DNA from: Nectonema munidae
Taxonomy: Eukaryota > Nematomorpha > Nectonematoida > Nectonematidae
DNA: 64,000 bases
Assembly: GCA_030549495.1 (NCBI GenBank)
Contig: JAUIRK010000267.1
Span: 62,001-126,000 of the forward strand
Direction of reading: 5' to 3'
Part shown: positions 18,101-31,690 of the stretch, piece after piece
How positions within the stretch are numbered: position 1 is the first letter of the stretch
Layout: each line of letters starts with the position of its first letter
The notes under the pieces: generated by a model
Told to the model about the DNA's origin: nothing
Seen by the model: the letters and a program-made list of their open reading frames with translations, nothing else
Database searches by the model: none
Translations under genes and position numbers: made by a program

Positions 18101-19827
18101 TCATAAAACGTGAGAAATTAATTTTTTTCTATTAAAATTAACCTAATCTCTTTAAGCACCTAAATGCTAAATAATTATTGTATGCCTTCTTGCTTAATAT
18201 CGTCTCTTCAAAAAAACAAGTACAAAATGGAACTTACATAAAAATGCTATAAAAATGATTATAAAGTCTTTCAAATTTACTATATGAATAAAATTGTTTA
18301 ATTAAATTATTAATTTTATTTATATATTTTTGTTTAGTTCAAAAGATGATGTATTCAAAAATTGTCTCGAAAAGATTTTGATTTGAAAAAGAATTTTCAA
18401 GAAATTTGACTTCACATTTATTTAAGATTTTTTTTGAATATCAATAAAATATACAAATTTTTGCCGTATTTTTTTAAAACAATTTTTTTCAAGTTAGCTT
18501 ATCGTTATGAGCACCAAATAAATTGGTTAGTTTATCTTTTTTTTAAACACAGAGAATGCGAATTTACTTAAAAATATAAGGCCATACTTGTTTATTTTAT
18601 AGAGGTTTATGATGAATATTTTTCATCGATTTATTTGTATCAATATGTTAAACAATATGCAATCTAATTACATTTTTAAATACAACATTTTTAATTGTAA
18701 ATTTTAAAAATATAAGAACCATTTTTTTAATATAATAATGAGTATCTTAATAAGATTGAAGAAATTTTACAGTTTTTTCTTTTTATATTTTTTTCTAAGG
18801 AGTTTACTTTTTCTGGCTATTACCCGTCACTTTTCAAAGTAAAAAATAATCAAGATGTAATTGGAATATTGTACGTTTAAAAGATTAACAAAAGTAGCAA
18901 CTAGTTCGTATACAAATTTTTTTTTAGAAATTTGAACTTTCTTCATCCTTAGCATTAGAAAAGGTAGCGATGTAGTTTAGTGTTAAAAACTGGAAAGATT
19001 TTAGGAAAGGTATTTTTGTTAAAAAAATCGGTGACAATTTAATCCTTGATTGTTGTTTTCTTTGTTTGCTAAATTTTGCAATGTTTGCAAAAATAATTTG
19101 TAAAGAATATAATTATCGAATTTTAAAATGTCATGGGGGAACAAAGGTCTGAATCAGTTGTCTGATTTAAACAAAAAAAGTAACATTGATATTTAAAAAA
19201 AATAGGCATGAATCAATGTTTATAAAACCCAGATGCTACTACATTCAAGTTTAATAAAAGGCTATTATATATGCATTTTAAAGTATATTTTTTATTATTA
19301 TTTTAAAATTTGTTTTTAAAAAAATTCTACTTATTTGATGCTCATATACCCAATTAAATATAATTTTAAGCTCCGATTTAATTATATCCTAACGACGACC
19401 TTATTAAACTTTGGGTTGAAATGATTTCAATTTGATATTTAAATTCAAATACTTCGCTAAAAAATGAAAAATGACTCGTGTGAATTTTCTCGTTTCTATT
19501 GAGATTTCCATTTTTTTACTCTATTTACTTGCAAAGCCGTTTCATGCATCTTTTAACGCCATCAATAGATTTTGTTAAAATATTTCTTCTAAAAAATACA
19601 TTTTTCAAAAATTGTTATAAAAAAGGAAGATGAGCCTCGTACTCAACAAAGTGCAAAAAAGTACTGTGTGATCTTTGACACTTAGTGCATTTTCGTGTAC
19701 TTCTTTTTCTGGGCTTGAAACAAAGCAGTTTCCTCTTAAACTTGATGGAAGTACTCATAAAAAGATAAGATGTTTCGTATGCCAACACGTGTTGATGAAT
19801 TGTCGCATGGATTTTTCAGTGGTTCCA
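18101..19827. other. AT-rich spacer after the snoRNA gene
   Basis: ATGATG motifs at 18344 and 18609 lack a matching box D. From 19490 to 19827 the sequence is less A/T-biased and an open stretch runs from 19675, but it has no recognisable protein. Confidence 0.4.
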
Positions 19828-21707
19828 GGCGAATCGTACCACGCTTGCTACAATCAATGGGCTCTTTCTAACACTGATCTTGCCGCCTTTTTTAATCGTA
19901 GCACGCTACAATCAATGGACTCTCTCTAACACTTTGATCCTGCCGCCTTTTCTTCATTTTGCAAGCACGCATCTTGAACAAGGACATTTTCCTCATCATC
20001 ACGCTTTCTATGCAAGTGCAGTTGCAAGCACATATGATGTCATATTTACTAAATGAGCGATAAACAGATAATTCTGATTGCATGGGACTAATCGTAGCTC
20101 CTAATCTATTCAATATATATAAAAAACGATATGTTTCCCTTTAGGACAATATAACTTTTAGGTTAGGATTTGTTTTTTCGGTCTAAAATAATATATTTTG
20201 TTTCTAGCAAGTTTATAAATGTGTAGTTATGTTTTTTATCTATCAAACTAATCATATATTACCACAAAACACATGCTAGATGTTGGTCATTAATGGGTAT
20301 TAAAAATTCAACTAATTAAAATTATATATCAAAAACATCTAAAATAGTTTATAAAAAAATTGCATAAAATACTATTGATAGAATGTAGATTAGGTTAAAG
20401 TTGTTTCTTAAATATGGTTTAAATTTTACTTAGGTAAGCTCATATTCAATAAAGATGGTCAAAATGCCATTTCAAAAAAGGTGGAGCATAATCATGAAAG
20501 AAGAAATGAAAATATTGTGCTTTTCAAAAAAGTATCAGAGAAGAAATAACCCATAAAAAATATAACTATGCTAAAAACTGACTAAGAGAACATATTGAAA
20601 TTATTTTGTAATGATGTAAAATGGGCAAAAATTATGACATGATTAAACCTACCCTCAGATCATAATACACACCACCAATGATCCTATGTTTAACGAAGCG
20701 AGAAACGACCACAGGACCAGCTAGTAAAAATATATTCTTTTTAATGTGAAAGATGACTTATTCATTTTAGATCTCAGTATACCTAGTTAATATAGCTATG
20801 TTGTAAAAAAAAGTGTTTAATGTAGTAAAACAAATATTTATCTGGAATCCATTCTTGAACTTAATGATTTCTAAAAATATTTTTTTATTTGAAACAATCA
20901 TAAAATTAGTCTTTTATATTGACTTTTAAGTTATTCAATTATACTTAGTTTTTTATATTGATAAAAGTTATCATGTACGACTTGAATTTTTTCATGTTAT
21001 GAAAGTCATTAATAAAATAAGAAAACAGGAACTAGCTCATTGGAAATAACTGGCTTTGAGGCGGTAATATAAATAACGTCAAGAATTATATAGGAACTGC
21101 CTTGTTTAAAAAAGTATTGAAAGTATATAAAAAGACTACATTTTAGAACTTCATGAAAATAATTTTTAATTTATTTGTCTAATGGTTTTTGTTATATTTT
21201 TTATATCAACCAAAATAAACAAGTGGCTTGTTTGAAAAAAATAGTTAAATTATAATCTAAAAATAGATGATTAATAAAAAACTATCAAATAATTATAGAT
21301 TTATCCAAATTTTCAATTAATTTAACATCATCGAAAAATAAAAAAATTAAATATTAGAGGTTTGGAAAAATAAATCTGAGAGGTTTAATTGATATTTTAT
21401 GGCATTGAGCGAGAAAAATGCGTTGGGTTGTGCAACGAGTTAAAGTTCATCACTCACTTAGTAAATATGACATCATATGTGCTTGCAACTGCACTTGCTT
21501 GCCTAGAAAACGGTGATGATGAGAAAAAATGTCCTTGTTCAAGATGCGTGCTTGCAAAATGAAGAAAAGGCGGCAGGATCAAAGTGTTAGGGAGAGCCCA
21601 TTGATTGTAGCGTGCTACGATTAAAAATGGCGGCAGGATCAAAGTGTTAGAGAGAGCCCATTGATTGTAGCAAGCGTGCTACGATTAGTCCTGTGCGACG
21701 ATTCGCC
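19828..21707. mobile_element. Foldback-type element with long inverted arms
   Basis: The left arm 19828-20065 and right arm 21445-21707 are inverted copies, starting with GGCGAATCG at the outer edge and ending with TTTACTAAATGAGCGATAAAC or its counterpart at the inner edge. Each arm holds an internal tandem duplication of a unit containing CTACAATCAATGG(G/A)CTCT, then TAACACT and TGCCGCC. The left arm lacks about 17 bases near its outer edge, between two CGT. The interior of about 1.4 kb is AT-rich with no readable protein. The open frames across the arms are by-products of the repeats. Superfamily unknown. Confidence 0.7.
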
Positions 21708-21940
21708 GCATACCTTTTTCAGTTAGTCACAATGCCAAACTCCTAATAAAGCACTTACTTCTACCTTTCCTAACACTTGCATACATTCGAGGCATGTTCG
21801 CCAAAATAGTTTAGTTGGGGGCTTTCTTTGATTCCCTATTGTTTCAATTTTCGAAGTTTTTCTTATAATGCTTATGTGGTATAAAAATGGTGAAAGCGGG
21901 GTATTCCATGTAATACGAATTGGCTTTCATAGTCTACTTA

Positions 21941-22384
21941 CAGTGATTCCCAACCGGTGTGCCACGGCACTAAAGGGTGCCGCAAAATTTTTTAAGGGTG
22001 CCGCCAAAATTATCAACAATAAGACCTGATATCAATAGTTTGTGTTATAAGCATCAATCGCAAGTTTCACACTAAGTCACACATGATTCACTGATCTATT
22101 TGTTATTTGTGTGTTATGTCATATAGTGTTAGACTGTAATTACTTGAATAAATTGTGCAACTACTTTAAAACTTAACATTACATATTTATTATTATATTT
22201 TCTGTGATAGCAGGATCAGTATAAATTTTTTATATGATCTCTGTATAAGGTATTGTTGCATCAATGCAGATGTAGAAATAAAAGTAGAAATAAAAAAATT
22301 AGAAATTTTAAATAAGTTTTTTCTCAAAGGGTGCCAGGAATTTTTAAAAGGTTGCCACAAACTTAAAAAGGTTGAGAACCACTG
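21941..22384. mobile_element. hAT MITE
   Basis: The left end is CAGTGATTCCCAACCGGTGT and the right end reads inverted as CAGTGGTTCTCAACC. The flanks are GTCTACTT (21932-21939) and GTCTACTA (22385-22392), an 8-bp duplication with one mismatch if the A at 21940 is counted as part of the element. The phrase GGGTGCCGC/GGGTGCC recurs near both ends. It is 444 bp with no transposase. Confidence 0.8.
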
Positions 22385-22399
22385 GTCTACTAGCTTCAA

Positions 22400-23790
22400 G
22401 TCTTTCAAATCAAAGGACCAATTAAATGAGGCATAAATGTACGGTTTGCTCTAACTGTGAGTCTTACTGCTCAAATACATAATTCGTGCGCTATAAAACA
22501 CCTATCAACATAGATTCCACAACTTTTTGGTGTATTAGAAGCAGTAGCAAGTCTTTATAATGTTTATAGCTTTAAAATAATTTTATCACTCTATCCCGTG
22601 ACAAACTTCACTTGAAATTACACAAAAGCTTACAGAGTCGACAACGTGATACACTTTCACACGATATCTTTCTGGTTTTGAAGGACCATACACCTTTATA
22701 GGTGATCTTGCTTTGGACTTTACAAGTAACAGTCTTTGGGACACCAGTCCTCCTTGTTACTACTTTTGAAAAATTATTTTTTGTACTAACAGATGCGAAA
22801 TCGGATGAGGATATCGAATTTCACATCCTAGAGGAAGAAGATGCGGACATCAAGTATATTTTTTATTGGATGAGATATAAGATAACCTATTTCTATAACA
22901 AGTTTTATTTTACTAATCATTTTTAGAGAATATATCAATTCAAAAACAAAGTTTACCAGTTTAAAAAGTTTACTTATTAGTTTTAGATGAGAAAATCTAG
23001 AAGAACATAAAAAAATATGGTCATTATAATTTTCTTGATAAGTTCCTTCATTTACTTTCAACTCACCTCATTTGTGAATGAAAACAAATATTGAAATTTA
23101 AAAAAAGAAGCATAATTGCATTCTTTTGTCCCATAAATAAGCCAAAATTCACTCTTATCTCTAAAGTGATTTTTGACTGCGTTTATGATTAACTAAAATA
23201 AAAATTATAAAATGATCCGCTAACTATAACAAAAATATAAAAAAGATATTTGGAAAAAAATATAAAAAATTTAAAAAGTAATTCAGAGAAAAAATAGAGA
23301 ATTTAAAAAGTAATTCAAAGAAAAATTAAAATTTTTTTTTGCTGTTATGAAAAATATAAGTCTTTAAAACTCTCGACGGATGGATAGTTTTGTACAACCT
23401 TCAAGCACGGATTGGGAGTTTAACTCCCATTTTGAAAAAGCCTCGTTTTTCACATTTTTAAAGATTTTTTTTAATTATTGGAAAGTTTAAAGGAAATTAA
23501 GAGAAATCTTAATAATATATAAAATGTCTTTAATTATTATCACTCAGGATATAAAGAATCTATAATAAAAAATTTTATATTTAAAGAAGTACTTTAAGTA
23601 TAAGATTTTACCTTATAGCACATTTTTTCTTACATAAATACAGTGAACCTAATTGATTTGTACTGATGTAATTGATTGATATTACGTTTTTGTTTTGAAA
23701 TGAGTTCCGAAAGCATTTCAAATAATCTTGGTTGGTTTGCATCTGATGTGTATGTTCCTATTTCGAAATAATGGATTCAAGTAGTGTAGA
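22400..23790. other. AT-rich spacer
   Basis: No gene recognised. A short acidic open stretch around 22790-22860 (DEDIEFHILEEEDADI) could be the N-terminus of the piggyBac relic that follows, but about 950 bp of non-coding sequence lies between. Confidence 0.35.
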
Positions 23791-23797
23791 AGATCTT

Positions 23798-24014
23798 TCA
23801 TTGGTTGCACCTGAATGGCACGACATACTTTTGGGAACCCAAAGAAACCCGTGGAAGGTCTTTATCTGCAAATATTAGAGACGTTGCTTTGTCTCCACCC
23901 GGTCCTAAAGGAGTTGCTAAAGGTCTTTCTGATCCTTTTAAAATTTTTAATCTATTTCTTGAGCCAAGTCTCATAATGTACATCTGTACCAAAGGAAAAC
24001 TCAGTGAAAACTAA
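23798..24014 (+). pseudogene. piggyBac transposase N-terminal scrap
   Basis: The plus strand reads YFWEPKETRGRSLSANI, then LSPPGPKGVAKGLSDPFKIF and NLFLEPSLIMYI. The pattern GP..VA....DPF..F.LFL...L...I is the start of the DDE_Tnp_1_7 (piggyBac) domain. The catalytic part is missing downstream and no TTAA-flanked terminus was found. Confidence 0.6.
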
Positions 24015-24459
24015 AAGTATGATATTTTAAACAAGTCAATAAAATTAGTTTTTCATAACAGATTTATACTTTACAAATACAAAATTAATTTATCAAATTT
24101 AACAAATTCGATAAAAGATAATAGAGATGTATCGGATAACCGGAGATGTGTTTTTTCCGCCAAAAATTTTACATTCTCATCAGTAGAATTTTGATTTTTA
24201 CAATAATATCCTCATCCAAAATTTTAATGAATAAGTAAAATTTTAAATGAAAGAAAAAGTTCATTGAGAGGCATTGTTTAAAAGTTAATAACCATTGAGA
24301 AAAGGTATATATATAAAGAAAGGCTTGAAAATATAACTTTTTCAAGAATAAACGGAATTTTTTGATATTTCAAACACATAGAGTATTCATAGAGTCATAA
24401 ATCATAAAATTTCACTTTGTGTCTTTATTTTGAGTATCAAAGTTTCTTTTTCGCTTTAA

Positions 24460-24643
24460 CCCTTTGGGATCTTTGTCCTAAAAATTGGGGAGCAGCAGAT
24501 AATAACAAATTCTGGTGTTCGAAGAATTACTCATATGATGATGACCAGTGTCCCAAGAAATTACAATAGTCTGATTTAAACATATACCATTCTATTCAAA
24601 AAGAAAGCAGAAAATTGGTCTTCAAAATCTGCTCCTCAAAGGT
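24460..24643. mobile_element. TTAA-flanked MITE (piggyBac type)
   Basis: TTAA at 24456-24459 and 24644-24647 flank ends CCCTTTGGGATC and, inverted, ACCTTTGAGGAGC. The internal phrase CAGTGTCCCAAGAAA is also found in the 54.7-kb copy and, in part, in the 42.5-kb copy. It is 184 bp and non-coding. Flanking TTAA and CCCTTT ends fit piggyBac-mobilised elements. Confidence 0.65.
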
Positions 24644-24649
24644 TTAATT

Positions 24650-25990
24650 GACAGGAGGTAGTTTCTTCATTTCAACACATTATTTGATCCCAGACATCAT
24701 TAAGTAATTTGATTAAGACTACTTTAGAAGAGATGTGAGCATACAATACTCTCATGCTTCTTATTAAATGCAAATTCAGGACAAAAGGCAAATCTCAAGT
24801 TTATTTACACAAAAATGTGATCCCTCATTTACTGGTCTAAGCAAATACAGGTGAAACAGGATTTACCGCTTCTGAAGACAAAAGAGCTTCTTCTACTGGA
24901 GAAGTGAATGTGTTGGTATCCTTGTTATGCCAAATGCTTTTACATGGCTATCTTCTTGTAAATAGTGCTTTGTTAATCCTTGAGTTGTGTGCAAACAAAA
25001 TTCATTGTGCTAAAGACTTTTCCCTCAAGTGTTTAACTTTCTCAAATTGAGCATTACTTGTGAAAATGAGTTATAAATGAAGAGACCTTGTGAATCAAAA
25101 GCGTACTTATTTAATTAAAGCAGTTTCTCGCGCCAAACATCTTATTCAATTTTATTTCACGTTTACATCCTTGAACATGAAAATAATCAGTGTACAAATT
25201 AAAAAATCGCGGTGCTTTGTAAAATCAGTAAATCAAATTTTACATGTGCTATAGTCACTATGGAGTACCTAATGAGACCGTCCTTTTCGTTGACGAACTT
25301 TTGGTTGAACGTGATTTTCATGGAATCGAATTTTGTTAAAGGAGTATTTATATCAATCCGATCTTTTGATGAATAAGTGTTTTGTAAGCAAAAAAAAGAT
25401 TTACCCAGCTTGTTATTTAGTTAGCTAATTAATTAATTAGTTAGGTATTTACTTGGTTAATTACACACCGTAGATCAAGGAGATTTTTATTTGTATAAAA
25501 ATCAAATATAAGTTTGATAACAGTATATAAAAGAATAACAAACAAGCTTATCATGGTTTAAAATTGTTACGCTCATTCAGTTTCGGGGTTATTTTAAACA
25601 ACTTAATAATACTATGATTTATAAATAAAAAAAATTTTTAATAAAAAAGTTGTTCTCTTCTTACCACATTCTCTCACTTTAAAGTCAAAATAGGCTGTTT
25701 AGCGATATATGTTTAAAAATCGCTTGAGTAGGATGTTCTAGAAAACTTTTAAAGACTGCTTGAAATAATCATCAAAGAAACCGAGCTTTCTTGATGAAAA
25801 CACTCCCCATGGTACTGTTACCATTTTATGAATGCAGCAATAAAAGTAGAACTAACCATTTTTTTCTTCAATTGATAAAATTTTAAGTGTTTGGTAAAAT
25901 CGTTTTATCAAAGACGGGATAAAAAATTCAAAGCCCACAGAATAATTTTCCACCCTTCAAATGATCTCTTATTATTGACTCTATTTCATT
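24650..25990. other. Spacer, no supported gene
   Basis: No coding or RNA feature. A degenerate TTAG/TTAA repeat lies at about 25415-25465 (see findings). Confidence 0.4.
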
Positions 25991-26227
25991 GAATCAGTAA
26001 AATATGCTTTTTATGATCCCTCTGGGACTCGCTCTTTTTGATAAACCAGATGATGTTGCCAGGAATATTAACCTTTTTATTACTATATATTTAAACTTTT
26101 TAGGTAAGATCATGCTTAAATATTGTTTAGCCTTTGCATTTATCGAGTAATAACTGAATGAACTGTTCGAAACTGCCCTTGTTGTCCACCACAATGGAGG
26201 ATTTGTAAAGTTCTTCAATCTAGGCAT
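25950..26227 (-). pseudogene. Possible piggyBac C-terminal scrap
   Basis: On the minus strand SKRASPRGIIKSIF is followed by FNEIESII. This faintly resembles the segment after the GT-R-NR motif of piggyBac transposases (S.RG....F...EI.L..W.D). Frames are broken. It is the opposite strand to the 23.8-kb scrap, so it would be another copy. Low certainty. Confidence 0.25.
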
Positions 26228-26229
26228 TG

Positions 26230-29200
26230 CTTGGATGAGCTTCTAAAATTTCATTTTTCTCATTTTCACATTCCTCTTTTTCTAGCATTACTATAGCAGC
26301 TTGGCATGCTTTTGACTAATTTGCAGCAGTGCGTGGACTAATTTTCGACAAGTTATCATAACTCGCTAAAATTTTTGTTTTTCTAGAAATGCTTATTAAC
26401 TGTTTTCACCAGAATGTTATATATATTTTAATAAATCTTGATTTTTATGTTGAACGCCCAAAATCGTCATATGAAGAAAACCATCCCAAAGTATTTTTAT
26501 GAAGGATTGATGTATAGATGTTTTCAAAAAAAGAATTTTTTAAAAAAGTAAAATCCCAAAATAGAGTAAATAAAAATATCCTTATAAATCTTGTAAATAG
26601 GTTTATATGCGTTTGAAACAAAGCTTATTATATTAATTCAGGAATACTTATTTAGTTTGTATCTTTATATAGACTCATATTTTTAAAAGCACTTAAATTT
26701 AAGTCAAAGACTTATAAATTAATTAGAAACAATTTTATTTATGTAGTCTTGTAAAGAGAAACAACCCATACCGCTTTTATGAAGAAAAGTAAACCTTTTT
26801 TTGATTATTTGAAAAAAATCAAGAATAATTTACATTCGAAATTTAAATGAATTATGTGTGGATTTCAAATATACCAACTCTATTTAGCAAACATTCTCAA
26901 GCATCAATGAAAAAAATCACCCGCTGCACATTTGATAGCTTAGGACAGGTGAAGACCAACATTTTAATACCTAAAGTAAATACTTGAAGTTGATCTTTAC
27001 ATTCTAAAAAGATATAGAAAGAGAGAGCATGTAATTGTATATTCAATTTAAGATATAAGAACCTTTATTGACAATAAAACTCAATATCGATGCTAATTGG
27101 GTTATCATACGTCAATCAAATATATGCGAGAATATTGACATTTTTATAACCCAATCATATTGATGTATTTTATGTGCTCTATACTATATATCAACAATGT
27201 CATAGATATCTCATATAAATTAGGATACATAAGTGAACAAATATACAAAAATTTTAAAGTAGGGTTCAATTTTGCCTTTTAGAATGTTTTATAACAACTG
27301 ATATATCATTTCTAACTCCAAAGCTAAGCTTATTGATAATACATATTTGTAAAGATTGTGTTCATTTAAAAAGAAGTCAAGTAAGATATTTGTTTGGTAT
27401 TTTTATCTAAATTTATTTCAATTATTTTCAAAGAATCTAAATTTTCAATATTGCGCAAGTTATTTCCCAAAATTACCTGTATATTATGCGTTGGTAAATT
27501 ATATAATCCAACTTCCTCAAAACCATTATTTGCCACTGCATCTTTTATCAACTTTACATATATTTAGTTCTCTATTGTTCAAAATATTTTTTAATTCTTT
27601 ATTTTCCAAGTTAACCCATATTTTCCATTTCTATCGATGTACAAGAAAAAAGATCATGCTAAGAAATTATATTTCTATTTTTTAAATGATTCATTTAGTT
27701 TTTCAACGCAGGCATTCAATTTTTTAGATTTCGATTCAATTGAAACTTCATCTATTGGGGGAATTTCTTTCATCAGAGAAAAAACGATTACCCAGATTTA
27801 TAAAACTTTAAGACATTTATTTAAGTTTAAAATATTAAGTCTAAAAAAAGTGGTGTCCTCCTTCCTTTTTAATTAAAATTTTTCTTGCCCATCAATAAAC
27901 TGAAGTTTCTCTGCGTTATTATATGCCCATATCACTAAAAAATTCACTAAGTTGGAATGCTATTGATTGATTGAAAAAGATCCCTTTATGAATCTAGTTG
28001 TGATATTCTAGCTTTCATATGTTTTAATTGAGTGAGTAAAAAGGCAAAGATGAAATCATTGCCATCTTAAAATGCGATTCGCACGTGTGAGACGACTCTT
28101 CACTAATTGCTGCTGGAGAATTATATTGGTAAAGATTATGACTAGTATTCATGAAATTTTGTCATTTTTGCTGTTTCGGCAATTTACGGGAAAACTATTC
28201 CCGGCAATGAAACATCTTACATTCTTACCTATTTAAAAGTTTTGATTGTTGTTTTATTTTTGCGTATGTTGCAAATAAAAGTAAATATCAAAATAAGCGC
28301 ATTGCCTTGTGACAAAACTATGTCGTATTATTATAAAATTTTGAATTTTGTTAATTTATTTCAAGATATTTTCAAGTCAGATTCCAAGTACAGAGGGGGA
28401 AAAACTGATACGAGAGAGGGGGTAATTTATTTTAATGGAGCCATAAGAAAGTGTATACATTTATATATTTCAAGAGACTTTCATTGGGCAAAATAAATCA
28501 TAGAGTGAGAGGGGGAGAGGGAGTAAAGCTCTCCCTTGCTGTTCTTATCAACGGGCCTGGTATAGACAAATGTTTTATCTCTTGTCATTATATTTAATCT
28601 TGAGTTAACAACAACAACCAATAGTTGGCCCGCTGAGAAGAGTTCTCAATTTTGTACATAATATATTTTAAGCTTTGAATGCTGCTTTTTCAAATTTTCC
28701 CTTTCATAGATTAATGATAGCTTATCTGAGGAACTGGGCTTTTATGACAAGTTGATTAAATTTAATTAAACATATGCATGAATAAGTATACGTAGCTATA
28801 TTTTATATCCAATAAAAAGAGAAATTTACTTTATTTATTTTTAAACTATCAAAATATGAAACTTTGATCAAATCGCGGAGAATGAAAATATTCGCGGGAA
28901 CAAAAATGGTAACAATTAATTCCTGTTTCTGAAAAATCAGAATCTCGGGAAACCAAGAAAGAAACACTAGTTTAGACATAGTACTATACAATCGGTATAG
29001 TAAATGTAATACATTATGTAAGTCAGTAAAACTCACTTTCCTAAAGCGATATTATTTATTGAATGGAAAACATTACTAACCAATTGACCACTCATCAGAA
29101 ATTAAAAAAAAAGATGTAAATTTCATCATTGATTATTATTATTATTATTCAAATTACAATGTTATTAGAATAGCACTTTGAGGTTTACTAATCACTAGGA

Positions 29201-30540
29201 CACGAGAAAATTAATAATGGCCAATTTTTTTCTATGTACTTAGAATAATTTTATAAATAAAAACATTAATTTTGTCTAAATAAATGTTATTTTTAAGAAA
29301 ATTCTAAGGTTCATAAAGTCAATTTTCTTATAATTACGATTCTTTTATTTGAGGGTATGTGTTTTCATATCATTTATTTTTAAAATTTCAAAGTTAGCAA
29401 TTAGCTTTCTTTTCCATATAAATCCAGGTTAAATAATATTTGAAATAAAGCATATCAAATTATTATTATTATAAATTATTAATAATAATTATTGCTTTAT
29501 GAAAATATATATAGCTTAATGCCATTAAAATGTTGTTAATAAAAAACAGGTGCAAAAACTGTTTGAAACAATTAGAAGTTGTGTCTAGTTTTTAGAAAAA
29601 CTCAAAAGATGTGAAAAAAATAATTTTAAGATGCATTCGATAAATGTTTAATTAAGCAAAAAACGTGATTCTAGTTGTTCTTTACATTAAGATTTTAAAG
29701 AAATGTCAAAATACACTCCATTACACGAGTCTATGAATGAAGACATGAACAAATTAAAATATCTACCTATCTTTCTTATTCAAAAAAATCGTTAAAACCT
29801 GAAAAATTAATGATTTTGTGAAATTATGAACAAAAATAAGCTAAAATATTTGTCATTTTTATATTCTTTACCCGAAATAAGTTTTTAATGCTCAACAATA
29901 TACTAAAAAAAAACCAAAATTCAATAATGTTTGTAAATATATATTAAGAATTACAATATTATGATGTAGTACATAATGTTAAGTTGAAAGTTTAAAAATT
30001 TTATCTCAAAAAATATTTTTATATTTTTAAAGTCAAATTTATAGATTGATTTTTTTAAATTTTTTTGGTCATATCCTCAGTAAATTAGAACTTAATTTAG
30101 GATAATTTTTTGTGGCCCACAAATACGTTAGTATAGAATAAAGATTTTACTATTCAATTAGTAAAAACCATTAATTTCTCATTTAGAAGTTAACCTTACT
30201 ATACTGTTGTATTAGTAACCTCTAGTAACATAATTTTCAGCGTTCTCATGTAGAAATTTATACTCATCATCACCTCCTAAAATTTGTTACATTGTTTCTT
30301 TCGACCAGATGCTTCATTTGAGGGAAGAACTTTAGGAAATGTCCGGCCGAATTTTTTTTAACAGAATTGATTTTAAATTTTTCGTTCGATTTTGGAAACT
30401 TCTGTTTATATCCTTTATTAAAATGGAAATTTTGAGTTCCACTTTTTTATCATAAATATATTTTATGCTAAAAACTTAACGACTCTTTTTCAGATAAATT
30501 CTTCGACAAAAATTTTATCAGATCAAAACTACTGTTATTA
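26230..30540. other. Long AT-rich stretch without a supported gene
   Basis: Only short unsupported open frames (for example 27356-27876). It has an ATT microsatellite near 29134-29150 and a less A/T-biased patch at 28370-28560. I see no RNA gene or complete element here. Confidence 0.45.
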
Positions 30541-30687
30541 TAGGGCGAACAAAAATTGACCTAATAACTCAAAAAATATTGACTTTTTTGTAAAAAAAAA
30601 TTGACTTTTTTGCAGAAAAAAATGACTTTTTCAAAAAAAAGTTTTTTTAACTTGCAAAAAAGAACTGAAGCCTGATAGCGTCTTTAA

Positions 30688-31005
30688 CAGAGTGTCGGAG
30701 CCACGAAAAAAAATTTTCTTGCTCCGGAGTTATGTTTTTTAGCTCCGGTGTGAGTTCCAACACGCTCCTATAGTTAAGTGTATATTTTTAAAAAATTTAA
30801 TAAAAAATAACCAAGAAAACAGTTAGGATTACAGAATACATGCGTGTTTTACTTGAAATTAACATTTGCGCTAGTTTTCATCTAAAAAACGTCATTGAAA
30901 TGTGAGTGGTTGAATCATGCGGAGCCAGTTAGTGGAGGCGTATTTAAATTTTTACGGCTCCGGTTCCATGTAGAAAAATGCAGCGGCTCAGCCATCGCAA
31001 CTCTG
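30688..31005. mobile_element. Small hAT-like MITE nested in the hAT relic
   Basis: The left end CAGAGTGTCGGAGCC and the right end, read inverted as CAGAGTTGCGATGGCTGAGCC, are related termini. The interior repeats GCTCCGG phrases in both orientations. No clean 8-bp duplication was found, so the outer limits are approximate. Confidence 0.5.
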
Positions 31006-31164
31006 ATTTTTAGTACTTTTTAAATCATTTAAGGCCTCTTTTTCTTCTATAAATAATAAAAAGAACAAAATTTAACTTAAAAACTTCAAAGTTATCGACT
31101 CATATACTTCAAAATATTGACTTTATTTGCTAAAAAATTCACTTAAAAATTATTTTAAGCTTTT

Positions 31165-31690
31165 TTATTTAGAAAAATTGAAATACACAAGGAAATAATT
31201 TAATATATTAGAAGAAAAATTTGTATCTTTTGCTAGAAGCTTTTTTAACATCGAAAATGATCTTTCTACACGACAAGTTGTAGCTTGACAATTTTGTAAC
31301 TCTGCATAAATACTGGGAGAAATGTTTAGCTTTTTCAATTCTATATCTTTAATATCGTTCTTTTCAAACCTTTTATTCAAATAATTTTTAATTCCACAAT
31401 CATCGTGATCAAACTTGATAGAGTAAAAAAGTCTTGCTGCATCTTTTATGCCAAAAGAAGTTGACTCAACAAACTGCCCTAACTGAATATGGTTTTCTTT
31501 TATGTTAAGCAGTTGTTTGTGTAATTTTAAACAACTGATGCTTTCTCTTTCTTAACCAAAATTCCATTTTTGCATTCAAAAAAATTTACAATTTCTTTTA
31601 TTTTTGGTAAGTGATCGCAGTAGTAAGAAGCAGCGTTCAGCCAGCTTGCCCATCTTGTAATAATTGGAGAAACACTTGAGCAAAAAGGTT
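31165..31690 (-). pseudogene. hAT transposase C-terminal remnant
   Basis: The minus strand reads ITRWASWLNAASYYCDHLPK near 31670-31610, then GQFVESTSFGIKDAARLFYS, and in the piece ending at 31165, CQATTCRVERSFSMLKKLL and LNYFLVYFNF. TRW.SWL and A..ERSFS.LK are the helical and C-terminal dimerisation motifs of hAT transposases. Breaks separate the two parts, and the N-terminal zinc finger and first catalytic part are missing. Confidence 0.7.

Noticed and set aside
18340-18660. ATGATG motifs at about 18344 and 18609 as snoRNA box C
   Set aside because: No CTGA box D at a suitable distance and no recognisable guide.
27356-27876. Phe-rich open frames as a membrane protein
   Set aside because: The hydrophobicity follows from T-rich sequence; no start context, no family signature and frequent alternative frames.
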